Notes: generated by a model not told the origin, from the sequence alone. A stretch of 64,000 nt of DNA from JACORV01 sp041484135 (GCA_041484135.1 JBGPHD010000001.1:1-64000), one strand, 5' to 3'; positions 1 through 10,071 are shown, counted from the stretch's first letter. Translations and numbers: made by a program.

Positions 1-102
1 CGCGTCATCGCGCGGATCGCGGCCGAGGTGATGGACGCGGAGGTGACGCCGGAGGCGGTGGACCCGGTGCTGGGCGCCGTGCAGCTGGCGCGCGCGCTGT
101 AG
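1..102 (+). CDS. C-terminal end of an unidentified protein (partial)
   Basis: An open frame enters from the left edge and ends with TAG at 100-102, leaving 33 visible codons. The residues are mostly Ala, Val, Glu and Arg and look like a helical C-terminus, ending in LARAL. Too little is visible to assign a family. Codon use matches the rest of the window, so it is probably a real gene. It converges on the symporter gene that ends at 169. Confidence 0.6.
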   Translation, partial: RVIARIAAEVMDAEVTPEAVDPVLGAVQLARAL

Positions 103-117
103 CCTGCCAAGCGAATA

Positions 118-138
118 CGCCCGGCGTGAGGCCGGGCG
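118..138. terminator. GC-rich hairpin between convergent genes
   Basis: CGCCCGGC (118-125) and GCCGGGCG (131-138) form a perfect 8-bp stem with a 5-base loop. It lies between the TAG at 102 and the convergent stop at 169, so it could terminate both genes. Neither side has a U-run, so an intrinsic terminator is only plausible. A perfect 12-base palindrome centred on GAATTC follows at 139-150. Confidence 0.45.
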
Positions 139-168
139 CAGGAATTCCTGTCGTCGTTCAACCGCCGA

Positions 169-1539
169 TCACGCCGCCGCGCGCACTTCGCTCGCCGTCA
201 CCGACCTGGGATCCCACCCGCCTTCCCACCGCGCGATCACGCAGGTCGCCGTGAGGTCCCCGGTGACGTTCACGGTGGTCCGGCACATGTCGAGGAGTCG
301 GTCCACGCCGATCACGACGGCGATGTACTCGCCGGGGATCCCCACCGTCTGGAGCACCACCACGAGGAGCGGGATGGAGCCGCCCGGGACGCCCGCCGCG
401 CCCACCGCGGTCAGCACCGCGAGCACGATGACGATGATCTGCGTGGCGAGCGAGAGGTGCATCCCGATCACCTGGGCGAGGAAGAGCACCACCACGCCCT
501 CGAAGAGCGCGGTGCCGTTCATGCACATCGTCGAACCGAGCGGCAGGACGAACCCCGCCACCGTGGGCGAGACCTTGAGCTCCTGCTCCGCCACCGCGAT
601 CGCCGTGGGGAGGGTCGCGTTGGACGACGAGGTGGAGAAGGCGGTGATCATCGCGTCGCGAATGCGATTGAAGAAGGTCAGCGGGTTCAAACCGGCGAAG
701 ATCCGGACGATGGCCGAGAGGTTGATCACCGTGTGGATGAGCAACCCGCCGATCACGGTGATCACGAAGAGACCGAGCGGCTTCAAGAGGGCGAAGCCGA
801 ACCGACTCGTCACCACGAAGATGAGCCCGAACACGCCGTAGGGCGCGATCTTCATGGCCATCCCGATGATCTTCACCACCGCCTCGCCCACGCCGTCGAG
901 GAACCGGGTCACCGGCTCCGCCTTCTCTTTGGGCAGCAGCGTCAGCGCCGCGCCGAAGATGAGCGAGAAGGTGATGACGCCGAGCATGTCGAGGTCGGCG
1001 GCGGACTTGAACGGGTTCCGCGGCACGATGTCGATGAAGGTCTGGATGCCGAAGCGCGCCGCATGCGCCTGCTCGATGCGCTGCGAGGCCTCGGTGCGGT
1101 ACGTCTCCATCAGCCCGGTGCGTACCGCCTCGCTCAGCCCTTCGCCGGGCCTGATCAGGTTCACCATGATGAGGCCGACGGTGGCCGAGAGGGCGGTGGT
1201 GGCGAGGAAGTAGAAGATGGTCTTGGAGCCGACCCGGCCCACCTTGCGCACGTCCCCGAGCCCCGCGACGCCGAGACAGAGCGACGTGAAGACCAGCGGG
1301 ATCACCGTCATGAACAGCATCCGGAGGAAGATCTGCCCGACGGGGTTCATGACGTACTGGTTGGCGCGCTCGACCAGGATCGCGCCGCTCCCCACCACGG
1401 CCCGGAGCGAATCGCCGGAGACGTTGGCCTGCATGAGCCCCGCCGCGCGCGTGACCTCGCCGTTGGTGGCGAGGTTGGCGGTCACGCCCGCCGCGGCCCC
1501 GAGGACGAGGCCGAGCAGGATCTTGGTATGGAGCTTCAT
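169..1539 (-). CDS. DAACS-family dicarboxylate/amino-acid:cation symporter
   Basis: Inner-membrane secondary transporter of 456 residues that should take up C4-dicarboxylates or acidic amino acids with Na+ or H+. Family marks are the serine-rich hairpin STSSSNATLPTA (about residue 300), a CMNGTALFEG segment at the place of the usual NMDGT cation motif, and the C-terminal DRLLDMCRTTVNVTGD block (about 413-428), whose Asp and Arg correspond to substrate-binding residues in GltPh. The Asn for Asp in the NMDGT motif is unusual and may change ion coupling. The ATG at 1539 overlaps the permease stop as ATGA, so the two are translationally coupled. An insertion of about 40 polar residues near 125-170 enlarges a loop. 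Substrate is not resolved. Confidence 0.88.
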   Translation of the reverse strand: MKLHTKILLGLVLGAAAGVTANLATNGEVTRAAGLMQANVSGDSLRAVVGSGAILVERANQYVMNPVGQIFLRMLFMTVIPLVFTSLCLGVAGLGDVRKVGRVGSKTIFYFLATTALSATVGLIMVNLIRPGEGLSEAVRTGLMETYRTEASQRIEQAHAARFGIQTFIDIVPRNPFKSAADLDMLGVITFSLIFGAALTLLPKEKAEPVTRFLDGVGEAVVKIIGMAMKIAPYGVFGLIFVVTSRFGFALLKPLGLFVITVIGGLLIHTVINLSAIVRIFAGLNPLTFFNRIRDAMITAFSTSSSNATLPTAIAVAEQELKVSPTVAGFVLPLGSTMCMNGTALFEGVVVLFLAQVIGMHLSLATQIIVIVLAVLTAVGAAGVPGGSIPLLVVVLQTVGIPGEYIAVVIGVDRLLDMCRTTVNVTGDLTATCVIARWEGGWDPRSVTASEVRAAA

Positions 1540-3011
1540 GGCGCCGCGGCGGCGCGCATCCCGCGTACGCGGCTGTGGCGCACGCCGTAGAGGAAGTAGA
1601 TCACGGCGCCGATCGCCATCCAGAGCCCGAACCTGAGCCAGGTGAGGAGCGGCAGCGCCGCCATCAGGTAGAGGCAGAACAGCACCGAGACGATCGGCAG
1701 CACCGGCACCCACGGCGTCCGGAAGGGGCGCGGGCGGTCGGGGTCGGTACGGCGCAAGACGATGATACCCAGCGCCACGAGGATGAAGGCGAACAGGGTG
1801 CCGATGTTGGTGAGCTCGAGCACCCAGCCGATGGGTGCGAAGGCGGCGGAGACCGCGACGAAGACGCCGGTGATGATGGTGGTGACGTGGGGGGTCCGGA
1901 AGCGCGGGTGGAGCCTGGCGGCCCACGGGGGCAGCAGGCCGTCGCGCGCCATGGACATGAAGATGCGCGGCTGGCCGAGCTGGAAGACGAGGAGCACGGA
2001 CGTCATCGCGGCCACGGCACCCAGCGCGAGGAGGCCGGCCGCCCAGTCGGCGTGGATGTACTGGAGCGCCACGGCGAGCGGGTCGGGGACGTTCAGCTTG
2101 TCCCACGGGATGATCCCGGTCAGCACCAGGGCGATCGCGATGTAGAGCACGGTGCAGATGATGAGCGACGCGATGATGCCGATGGGGATGTCCCGCTGCG
2201 GGTTCTTGGCCTCCTCGGAGGCCGTGCTCACCGCGTCGAAGCCGATGTACGAGAAGAAGATGATGGCCGCGCCGACACTGATCCCCTTGATGCCGTTCGG
2301 CGCGAAGCTCGGCGTGTGCCATTGCTCGGTGCGGACGAACTTGAGCCCGACGAAGAGGAACAGCCCGATGACGCCGATCTTGATCGCCACCATCAGCGTG
2401 TTCACCCAGCTCGATTCCTTGGTCCCGATGACGAGCACCACGGTGACGAGCCCGACGATCAGGAAGGCCGGGATGTTGAAGACGATGGGGATGGGACCCA
2501 GGTGCGGCGCGGACGCGAGCAGGGCCGGATCGCCCAGCGCGGTGCGGAGGTCGGTGACCATCCACCGCGGCATCGCGATGCCGAGGCCGCGGAGCAACGA
2601 GTCAAAGTAGCCGGCCCAGCCGATGGCGACGGCCACGTTGCCGACGGCGTATTCCAGGATCAGGTCCCACCCGATGATCCACGCGATCAGCTCGCCGAGC
2701 GTCGCATAGGCGTAGGTGTACGCGCTTCCCGAGATGGGGATCATCGCGGCGAACTCGGAGTACGTGATGGCCGCGAAGGCGCTGGTGATGCCGGCGAGGA
2801 GGATCGAGACGATGATGGCGGAGCCGGCGCCGACGTGGCCGGAGTCGCCGCTGATGGCGGTGCCGATGGCGGCGAAGATCCCCGCGCCGATGATGGCGCC
2901 GATGCCTAGCGCAGTGAGGGCGACGGGCCCGAGGCTGCGCTTGAGGCCGCCGCCCACCGTACTATCCGCGACGCACTGATCGACCGTCTTCCGCGCGAAG
3001 AGCTGGTTCAC
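1536..3011 (-). CDS. APC-superfamily amino acid permease (CAT/YfnA-like)
   Basis: Integral membrane permease of 491 residues with about 12-13 hydrophobic segments. The first helix carries the APC glycine signature GIGAIIGAGIF (about residues 37-47), followed by the SEFAAMIPISGSAYTYAYATLGEL block typical in shorter pieces of cationic amino acid transporters. The start is GTG at 3011, 69 bases from the TonB stop at 3080, and no strong Shine-Dalgarno is visible. It is coupled by a 4-base overlap to the downstream symporter, giving a two-transporter unit probably serving amino acid uptake. Family is secure; the transported amino acid is inference. Confidence 0.88.
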   Translation of the reverse strand: MNQLFARKTVDQCVADSTVGGGLKRSLGPVALTALGIGAIIGAGIFAAIGTAISGDSGHVGAGSAIIVSILLAGITSAFAAITYSEFAAMIPISGSAYTYAYATLGELIAWIIGWDLILEYAVGNVAVAIGWAGYFDSLLRGLGIAMPRWMVTDLRTALGDPALLASAPHLGPIPIVFNIPAFLIVGLVTVVLVIGTKESSWVNTLMVAIKIGVIGLFLFVGLKFVRTEQWHTPSFAPNGIKGISVGAAIIFFSYIGFDAVSTASEEAKNPQRDIPIGIIASLIICTVLYIAIALVLTGIIPWDKLNVPDPLAVALQYIHADWAAGLLALGAVAAMTSVLLVFQLGQPRIFMSMARDGLLPPWAARLHPRFRTPHVTTIITGVFVAVSAAFAPIGWVLELTNIGTLFAFILVALGIIVLRRTDPDRPRPFRTPWVPVLPIVSVLFCLYLMAALPLLTWLRFGLWMAIGAVIYFLYGVRHSRVRGMRAAAAP

Positions 3012-3079
3012 ACCGACCGGCCTTGACTGAGGGGAACGACGGAAAAGCAGCGGGAGAAGCTAGCCCCCGCCGGGCGGTT

Positions 3080-3850
3080 TTACAACGTGATCTGGACCGG
3101 GAAGATGGCCCTGACGGGCCGGCCGTCGAGCGTGGAGGCCGGGGTGAAGGTGTAGTGCCGCATGCGGTCCAGGAACTCGTTGCGGTAGCCGCGGTCGCGG
3201 ATGGGCGGGTCCACCTCGACGCCGAGGACCTCGCCACGCTCCGAGATCTCGAAGCGGACCGTGAGACGCACGCCCGCGAGCGACGCGGGGCGCCCGGTGG
3301 GCGGGAGGATGATGCCCTGCGGTTGGGGCGGGAAGATGCGGCCCATGCCGCCCGAGTCGGAGCCGACGCCGGGGCCGGTCCCCGAGCCGATGCCGCCGCC
3401 CGTGCCGCTCCCCGAACCCGGCCCGGTCCCCGTGCCCTTCCCTTCGCCCTCGCCGGGCCCCGCGCTCGCCACGGCCTGCGCGGCCAGCTCGGCCGCGGTC
3501 GGCGCGTGGACTTCGGCCTCGGGGACCTTGATCACCGGCACCTGGAGGGAGAGTTGGGTGGGGAGCACCAGCTGGGGTGGCGGGGGCGGCGCCGAGAAGA
3601 ACCCGGCCGGGAGCGCGAGGACGAAGGTGCGGTCACCGCCGCCGCCACCGCCGCCGCCCCGTCCCGGCCCGTTTCCCGGCGGGCCGAGCACCTCCTCGAA
3701 GGTCGTCCCGGCGAGGAAGATGAAGGCGACCACGGCGGCATGCGCCGCGGCCGACAGCAACCAGTCGCGGACGGTGCCGCGCTGCCGGAGCTGCCGGCCG
3801 AGAGGGTTGGCGAGCGGGATGAGCCGCGTCGCCGCACGAACGGTGGTCAT
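3080..3850 (-). CDS. tonB: TonB-family energy transducer with glycine-rich linker
   Basis: Last gene of the TonB/ExbB/ExbD operon, 256 residues. One N-terminal membrane helix (about 29-49) is followed by a long periplasmic linker and a TonB C-terminal domain (LTVRFEISERGEV... FTPASTLDGRPVRAIFPVQ, about 190-256), which would contact TonB boxes of outer-membrane receptors. The linker is unusual: instead of alternating Pro/Lys it holds runs of Gly with Ser/Thr (codons around 3363-3460 and a poly-Gly run near 3645-3660). It lies 48 bases downstream of the second exbD. A second TonB starts the same operon, so the two may serve different receptors. Confidence 0.85.
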   Translation of the reverse strand: MTTVRAATRLIPLANPLGRQLRQRGTVRDWLLSAAAHAAVVAFIFLAGTTFEEVLGPPGNGPGRGGGGGGGGDRTFVLALPAGFFSAPPPPPQLVLPTQLSLQVPVIKVPEAEVHAPTAAELAAQAVASAGPGEGEGKGTGTGPGSGSGTGGGIGSGTGPGVGSDSGGMGRIFPPQPQGIILPPTGRPASLAGVRLTVRFEISERGEVLGVEVDPPIRDRGYRNEFLDRMRHYTFTPASTLDGRPVRAIFPVQITL

Positions 3851-3898
3851 ACTAGTCCCTACGCCTCACCGCACCGGGATGTTCCCGCGCGAGGGACG

Positions 3899-4321
3899 TC
3901 AGCCTCCCGGCGCGGCTGTCTCCGGCGGGGCCAGGCCGAACACCTTGACGCCCGCGCCCCGGGCGATGTCGATCGCGTCGATGACGTCCCGGTACTTCCG
4001 GTGCTGGCCGACCTTGAGGAACAGCAGCTTCTCGGCGCGCACGTCGTAGATCTCGTGGAACCGCGCCAGCAGCTGGTCGTGCGGGGTGACCTGGGTGTTG
4101 ATCGCGTAGGTGCCGTCGTCCTTGATCTCGAGGACGATGTTGTTCGTCGGCGCGGCGGGGGTCGCGGGCTGCTCCACCGGCACCTGGATGTCGAGCACTT
4201 TCCGCAGCATCGGCTGGGTGATCATGAAGATCACGAGGAGCACCAGCAGCACGTCGATGAGCGGCGTGATGTTGATGTCCGACTGCATGTTGCCGGAACC
4301 GCTGCCGGTCGCCATGGACAT
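3899..4321 (-). CDS. exbD: ExbD/TolR biopolymer transport protein (second copy)
   Basis: Protein of 140 residues with the ExbD layout: short cytoplasmic N-terminus, one membrane helix beginning NITPLIDVLLVLLVIFMI (about 17-34, with the conserved Asp of the proton path), then a periplasmic domain. It should form the proton-driven motor with ExbB and power TonB. It starts 3 bases after the stop of the first exbD (4325) and has an additional in-frame ATG six bases downstream. Two different exbD genes side by side suggest heteromeric motor assembly or division of labour between the two TonB proteins. Confidence 0.9.
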   Translation of the reverse strand: MSMATGSGSGNMQSDINITPLIDVLLVLLVIFMITQPMLRKVLDIQVPVEQPATPAAPTNNIVLEIKDDGTYAINTQVTPHDQLLARFHEIYDVRAEKLLFLKVGQHRKYRDVIDAIDIARGAGVKVFGLAPPETAAPGG

Positions 4322-4324
4322 GGG

Positions 4325-4783
4325 TCAGTGCGCCCCTTCCCGCTCCGTGGACACCGTGGGCTCCGTGCCGAGGCGCTGGTCGGTGACCGCGGCGATCACG
4401 CGCACGCCGGCGGCACGCGCCATCGAGATGGCTTCCTGGATCGTCTCCATCGTCAGGTTCACGTCGGCCTTGAGATACAGGATCTTGTCCTTGGTCCGGT
4501 TGACGTACAGCGCCTGGAGGCGCGCCTGGACGTCCGCCTTGGCAACGGGCGCCGTGTTGAGGAAGTAGTTGCCTTCCCGATCGAGCCCGAGGGTGACGTC
4601 GTCCGCATCCTCCGGGGCCTTGATGATGTTGATGCCTTCGGGCATCGTGGCCACGAACCCCGACGCGAGCAGCGGGGCCGTGATCATGAAAATGATGAGC
4701 AGCACCAGCATCACGTCCGCCATCGGCGTGACGTTGATCTCCGCGTTGGCGGCGCCTCGGGCGCTACTGGTTGATATGGCCAC
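4325..4783 (-). CDS. exbD: ExbD/TolR biopolymer transport protein (first copy)
   Basis: ExbD homologue of 152 residues with the membrane helix NVTPMADVMLVLLIIFMIT (about 16-34) and a periplasmic domain ending in VIAAVTDQRLG. It keeps the helix Asp. The likely start is GTG at 4783, which overlaps the end of exbB by 20 bases; no ATG is available near the conserved N-terminus. Compared with the neighbouring copy it has a longer C-terminus and differs strongly in sequence, so the pair is an old duplication rather than a recent one. Confidence 0.9.
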   Translation of the reverse strand: MAISTSSARGAANAEINVTPMADVMLVLLIIFMITAPLLASGFVATMPEGINIIKAPEDADDVTLGLDREGNYFLNTAPVAKADVQARLQALYVNRTKDKILYLKADVNLTMETIQEAISMARAAGVRVIAAVTDQRLGTEPTVSTEREGAH

Positions 4784-5510
4784 TGCTCTTCACCACCTGG
4801 GCCGGGAAGTCCTTCGTGAAGGTCGAACGGCCGAACTCGTGCCCCACGCTCTTGATGAGGTAGTCGATGAGCTCCTTACCGGAGTAGATCATCTCGACGG
4901 TGAGGAACTCGATCTTGGTGGCGAAATAGTTGTAGAGCCACACCGCCGGGATCGCGACCATCAGGCCGAAGGCCGTCGTGACCAACGCCTCGGCGATACC
5001 GCCGGAGACCGCGGCGAGGCCGCCCGAGCCGCCGCCCGAGGCCATGCCGACGAACGCGTTCACGATGCCGAGCGTGGTGCCCAGCAGGCCGACGAACGGC
5101 GCCGTGGAGCCCACGGTGGCGAGGAGGCCGAGGCCGCGCTTCAGCTCGGCGATGATGATGATGGTGTTGCGTTCGATGGCCCGTTCACCCGCGTTGATGT
5201 CGGCCGCGGTGATCTGATGCCCATCCCGCAGGAGCGGCTTGATCTCCTCGAGCGCGCCGGCCAGGGTGCGCGCCACGTGGCTCTTCTTGTACTTCTCCGA
5301 CAGGCCGATGGCGCCCTCCATCTGCTCTTCCTGGAGGAACCGCGAGAACTCCGGCGCGAACTTGGCCGTCTCCTTCTGCGCCTTCCGGATCATCCACCAC
5401 TTCCGGAACGACGTGGCGAGCGTGAGGATCGACATCACCGCCATGACGAAGACGATGAACCGGGGGAACCAGCTCATCTGGTTCCAGAGATCCAAGAGCG
5501 AGAGCGACAT
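4764..5510 (-). CDS. exbB: ExbB/TolQ/MotA-type proton channel protein
   Basis: Protein of 248 residues in the MotA/TolQ/ExbB family. It has an N-terminal helix (about 17-35), a cytoplasmic charged loop (about 40-125) and two closely spaced helices carrying the signature GLLATVGSTAPFVGLLGTTLG in part (about 130-150) and the Ala/Gly-rich IAEALVTTAFGLMVAIP (about 172-188). It should surround ExbD in the inner membrane and couple proton flow to TonB. ATG at 5510 is preceded by a GAGGGG ribosome site. It sits between the first tonB and the two exbD genes. Confidence 0.92.
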   Translation of the reverse strand: MSLSLLDLWNQMSWFPRFIVFVMAVMSILTLATSFRKWWMIRKAQKETAKFAPEFSRFLQEEQMEGAIGLSEKYKKSHVARTLAGALEEIKPLLRDGHQITAADINAGERAIERNTIIIIAELKRGLGLLATVGSTAPFVGLLGTTLGIVNAFVGMASGGGSGGLAAVSGGIAEALVTTAFGLMVAIPAVWLYNYFATKIEFLTVEMIYSGKELIDYLIKSVGHEFGRSTFTKDFPAQVVKSSGHINQ

Positions 5511-5576
5511 TACGCGACCCCTCCGAGGGTGGATGCGCGCCGCGCCGCCGGGCGCGACGAGTGGACCGAACGGCCG

Positions 5577-6278
5577 TTAATGCGTGATGGTGAAATTGAC
5601 CGGGACCTGGACCCGCACGCGCACCGCGCGGCCCTGGATCCGCCCGGGCCGGTAGCGGCAGCTGGCGACCGCCTCACGCGCCGGCCCTTCGAAGAGCGAG
5701 TGCGTAGAGGACAGGATCCGCATGGACCCGCGCTCGGCATGGCCGGTCGTGTCGAGCACGACCTCGACCAGGGCGCGTCCCTCGATCCCCGCCTGCCGCA
5801 GGATCTCCGGATACCGCGGCGGAACGCACGAGCCGGGGACCTGGTCGGGACGCTCCTCGACCACGGCTTCCAGGTACGGCTGATCGCTGATGACCGGGCC
5901 AGTGCCGCCTTCGACACCGTGCGCGATGCCGCCCTCGACGCCAACGCCCGAGAAGTCCGCGGCGTTGAAGTTGTTCTGCGTGGGAGGCGGGATGTCCACC
6001 GGGATGTTCACCGGGATGGAGAGCGTCTGAAAGCCCTTGGGCGGCGGGTTCACCGTCGCGACCTGCTCGGGGGGCGGGGGCTCGTTCTTGGGCTGCTCGG
6101 GGGCCTGCATGGTGACGGCGATCTGGTGGATGCGCTCTTCGACGGCCGCGCCAGCGTGCGCCGTCGCGATGATTCCGCCCCAGATGATCCCGCCGTGGAT
6201 CACCATCGACAGGAAGCTGTTCCCGAAGACGGCCTTGAATCCCCGCTGCGGCCTTGACTCGATCAGGTTCTCGAACAC
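5577..6278 (-). CDS. tonB: TonB-family energy transducer (first of operon)
   Basis: Protein of 233 residues that opens the five-gene TonB operon. One membrane helix (about 22-44) is followed by a proline/glutamate linker (EQPKNEPPPPEQ near 82-93) and a C-terminal domain with the YPEILRQAGIEGRALVEVVLD segment, the usual TonB CTD pattern. GTG at 6278 has GGAGG at 6284-6288 on this strand, five bases ahead, which fixes the start. Unlike the second TonB it has a conventional proline-containing linker. It probably energises TonB-dependent receptors such as the one at 27438. Confidence 0.88.
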   Translation of the reverse strand: MFENLIESRPQRGFKAVFGNSFLSMVIHGGIIWGGIIATAHAGAAVEERIHQIAVTMQAPEQPKNEPPPPEQVATVNPPPKGFQTLSIPVNIPVDIPPPTQNNFNAADFSGVGVEGGIAHGVEGGTGPVISDQPYLEAVVEERPDQVPGSCVPPRYPEILRQAGIEGRALVEVVLDTTGHAERGSMRILSSTHSLFEGPAREAVASCRYRPGRIQGRAVRVRVQVPVNFTITH

Positions 6279-6346
6279 CTGCGCCTCCGGATCATGCTTC
6301 CACCCAGAAGATACACGCCGGCTCTAACTCCGCGATGAGCCCGAGA

Positions 6347-7816
6347 TTACGATTCCATGACAGCCGGGAGGCTCCCTGGGGCCCTCGGCAGCGTCACCGT
6401 GAAGGTACTGCCCCGGCCGGGTCGGCTGGTCACCGCGATCGAGCCGCCGTGGGCCTCGGCGATCCACCGGCTGATGGAGAGGCCGAGCCCGATGCCGGGC
6501 CGCTCGCCGGTGCGCGACCTTGCCCCATCGGCCCGCCAGAACCGGTCGAAGACCCGGCCCACGTCGCCGGGCGCGATCCCTATCCCGGTGTCGCGGACGG
6601 ATATGCTCGCCGTCAGGGGCATCGCCGTCAAGGCGAGCCAGACGCGGCCCCCGGCGGCGGTGTACTTGACGGCGTTGGTGGCGAGGTTCATCGCCAGCTG
6701 CCGGATGCGCCCACGGTCGGCGTCCACCATGACGGGATCGGCGGGAAGCTCCAGCTCGACCGCCACTCCCGCCGCCTCGCCCAGCATCTGGGCCGTCTCG
6801 TGCACCTCGCGCAGCAGCTCGCCGAGGTCCACCGGCTCCCGGTGCAGCTCCATCCGTCCCTCGTCCACGCGCGCGAGGGTGAGCAGCCCGTCCACCAGCT
6901 CGGTCATGCGGCGCACCTCCTGGAGCGTCTCCTCGAGCGGGATGAGCGCCTCGGGAGGCGTGTCGCGCTGGGTGAGCGCGCGCTCCACGCCGGCGCGCAT
7001 CACGGTCAGCGGCGTCTTGAGCTCGTGGCTGGCGTCGGCGACGAAGCGCCGCATGGACGCGAAGCTCGCCTCGAGACGGGCGAGCAGCGAGTTCAGCGAG
7101 GTGGCGAGGCGGCCCACCTCGTCGGAGGCGGCGAGCGGCGCGGGGAGGCGGCGGTGGAGGCTGCGGCCGTCGGTGATCGCCTCCAGCTCGTCGATGATGC
7201 GGCCGACCGGCTGGAGCGCGCGGCTCGAGAGCAGGTAGCCGATGGCGGCGGCGAACACGATCATGAGCGGAGCGACGAGCAGCATGGACGTGGCGAGCCG
7301 GGTCGGCGCCACCTCCAGCTCGCGGGTGGGCTCGCCCACCGCGGCGGCGACGATCGCGGGGCCGGCCTCGGTGACGCGGCGCACCACGAACCGCACGCCG
7401 GTGCCGTCGAGGTCCAGCGTGAAGGCCTCGTGGGGCGCGACGATGCGGAAGATCCGGCGCCGCAGGATGTCCGAAGCCTGGGGCGTGAGGCGGCGGATCT
7501 CGGCGGAGCTGTAGACGCCGCGCGCCGCCGAATCCACCACCATCAGCCAGCCGGGGACGGGGTCGAGACGCTCCTGCACGTCGAGCCGGAGCGCGGCGAC
7601 GAAGGGGTCGCTGGTTTCCTCGATCAGCCGCCCGCCGCTGGTCCGCTCCTCGGCCAGCACGTTGCCCACCACGTCCGCGACGGCGCCGAGGCGCCGGTCG
7701 AGGGCCTCGAAGTTGGAGCGCCGCTCCAGGACCGAGATGGTGACGCCGAAGGCGAGGACGGTCGCCGCGAGGGCGACCGTGTACCACAGGGTGAGGGTGG
7801 CCCGGATGCTGCTCAC
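6347..7816 (-). CDS. Two-component sensor histidine kinase (HAMP type)
   Basis: Membrane histidine kinase of 489 residues: N-terminal helix (about 8-28), periplasmic sensor (about 30-175), second helix (about 178-200), HAMP, then the phosphoacceptor box FVADASHELKTPLT, and an HATPase with N box NLATNAVKYT, DTGIGI and GIGLGLSI ATP-lid motifs. It should autophosphorylate in response to an envelope signal. GTG at 7816 is one base past the stop of the OmpR-type regulator, so it is the last gene of a kinase-regulator-kinase operon. HAMP sensor kinases next to OmpR regulators are usually the cognate partner. Confidence 0.92.
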   Translation of the reverse strand: MSSIRATLTLWYTVALAATVLAFGVTISVLERRSNFEALDRRLGAVADVVGNVLAEERTSGGRLIEETSDPFVAALRLDVQERLDPVPGWLMVVDSAARGVYSSAEIRRLTPQASDILRRRIFRIVAPHEAFTLDLDGTGVRFVVRRVTEAGPAIVAAAVGEPTRELEVAPTRLATSMLLVAPLMIVFAAAIGYLLSSRALQPVGRIIDELEAITDGRSLHRRLPAPLAASDEVGRLATSLNSLLARLEASFASMRRFVADASHELKTPLTVMRAGVERALTQRDTPPEALIPLEETLQEVRRMTELVDGLLTLARVDEGRMELHREPVDLGELLREVHETAQMLGEAAGVAVELELPADPVMVDADRGRIRQLAMNLATNAVKYTAAGGRVWLALTAMPLTASISVRDTGIGIAPGDVGRVFDRFWRADGARSRTGERPGIGLGLSISRWIAEAHGGSIAVTSRPGRGSTFTVTLPRAPGSLPAVMES

Positions 7817-7817
7817 G

Positions 7818-8482
<665 letters not shown>

Positions 8483-8486
<4 letters not shown>

Positions 8487-10063
8487 GCGACGGGCAGAAA
8501 GACCTTGAAGGTGGAGCCGCGCCCCAGCGTGGAGTCCACCTCGATGCGGCCGTGGTGGTCGGCGACGATGCCGTAACAGATGGAGAGGCCGAGCCCGGTG
8601 CCGCGGCCCTGCGGCTTGGTGGTGTAGAAGGGCTCGAAGATCTTCTTGAGGTCGCCGCGGGGGATGCCGGCGCCGGTGTCCGAGAAGGAGACCACCAGCT
8701 CGTCGGCGCGGTCGGGATTGCGTTCGGTGCGCACCGTGAGGGTGCCGCGCGCCTCCATGGCGTCCGCGGCGTTCAGCATCAGCGCCATGAAGACCTGGAT
8801 GAGCTGGTCGGCGCTGGCGTTCACGGGCGGCAGGTCCGAGCCCAGCTCGCGCCGGAGCTCGAGCCGCTTGAAGCGGTCGTGGTGCTTGAGCAGCAGCAGC
8901 GTCTCCTCGACGATCCGGTTCACCTCCTGCCGGGTGCGCACGCCCGCCTTGGGCCGCGACAGGTCGAGCAGCTCCGAGACGATGCGTTTGCAGCGCTGCA
9001 CCTCGCTGTCCATGATCTTGAGGTACTCGGCGATGCCCTGCGCGACCTCCGGCGAGGCGTCCTCGGCGCGCGCCGCCACCGCCTCCACGCACGCCCCGAT
9101 GGTGGCGAGCGGGTTGTTGATCTCGTGCATGACGCCCGCGGCGAGCTGGCCGACCGCGGCCAGCTTCTCCGACTGCGCGATCTGCCCCTGCACTTCCTTC
9201 CACTCCGTCACGTCCTCGCCGATGGTGATGAGGTGCGTGATCTCGTCGTCGTTGAGGCGCATCGGGATCTTGGTGATGCGGTAGTGCCGCCCCTCGGCGC
9301 CGCCCGACTCGTAGACCTGGAGGCGGCCGGCGGTGAACACCTCGTCGAACTCGCGGCGCAGCAGGTCGCGCGGCTGGCGATGGAGCACGTCGAAGATGGG
9401 GCGACCGATGGCCTCTTCGCGCGGCACGCCCTGGGTACCCGTCTCGCGCTTGCGGTTCCACGCCTGGATGCGGTAGTCGCGGTCGATCACGTACAGCCCG
9501 ACCGGGAGCGAGTCGATCACCTTGGCGGTGAAGCGGCGCTGCTCCTCGATCTCGCGCGAGCGGCGGGCCACCTCGAAGGCCAGGTCCTGCGACAGCTCCT
9601 TGGAGGCGAGGAGCGGGGAGAGCACGTTCGCCACCACGGTGAGGACGTCGCGCGCCATCCCCTCGCGCCCGTCGCGCGGGACGCGCACCTCGATGAGGCC
9701 GAGCCGCTCACCCTGGTGCGCGAGCGGCACCCGGAGGTCGATGGTGTCCCAGGTCTCGGTCGGCGCGGCCCCGCCGGTCCTGATGGTCGCCGAGATCCGC
9801 TGCGCCTCTTCGTCCCCCGGCTTATCGCCCGCGCCGGCCACGGCGCGGAACGCGGGGCCGTCGGCGTCCTTCACCCAGAGGCGGCAGAGCGAGGCACCCA
9901 GGCCGCGGCGGAGCGACGCGACCACCGAGTCGAGCGCGCCCTCGGAGACCACGCCGGCCGAGACCGCGGAGGTCACCTCGGCAAGCAGCCGCAGCCCCGG
10001 ATGGGTCGGGACCGGCGCCTCGGGAGACCCCGTATTGGGCCGTTCGGATTGGGGTTGTGCCAT
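8483..10063 (-). CDS. GAF-PAS sensor histidine kinase (soluble)
   Basis: Kinase of 526 residues without a clear membrane helix. An N-terminal GAF-like region (about 25-165) is followed by a short coiled coil (AFEVARRSREIEEQ), a PAS domain (about 185-300, with GLYVIDRDYRIQAWN), the phosphoacceptor box VMHEINNPLATIG (about 320) and an HATPase domain with DTGAGI and GTGLGLSI. It resembles NtrB/ZraS-like cytosolic sensors and probably reads a small-molecule or redox signal. ATG at 10063 lies eight bases after a good -10 element, so the mRNA may be leaderless. It is first in the kinase-regulator-kinase operon. Confidence 0.9.
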
Positions 10064-10071
10064 CGAATTCG

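Noticed and set aside
139..150. CAGGAATTCCTG palindrome as an operator
   Set aside because: It lies between two convergent genes, where an operator has no promoter to act on.
457..2909. Long open frames on the + strand opposite the transporter genes
   Set aside because: They are rich in Arg/His/Asp/Gly with no family motifs, a usual result of high GC; the leftward strand carries clear DAACS and APC motifs.
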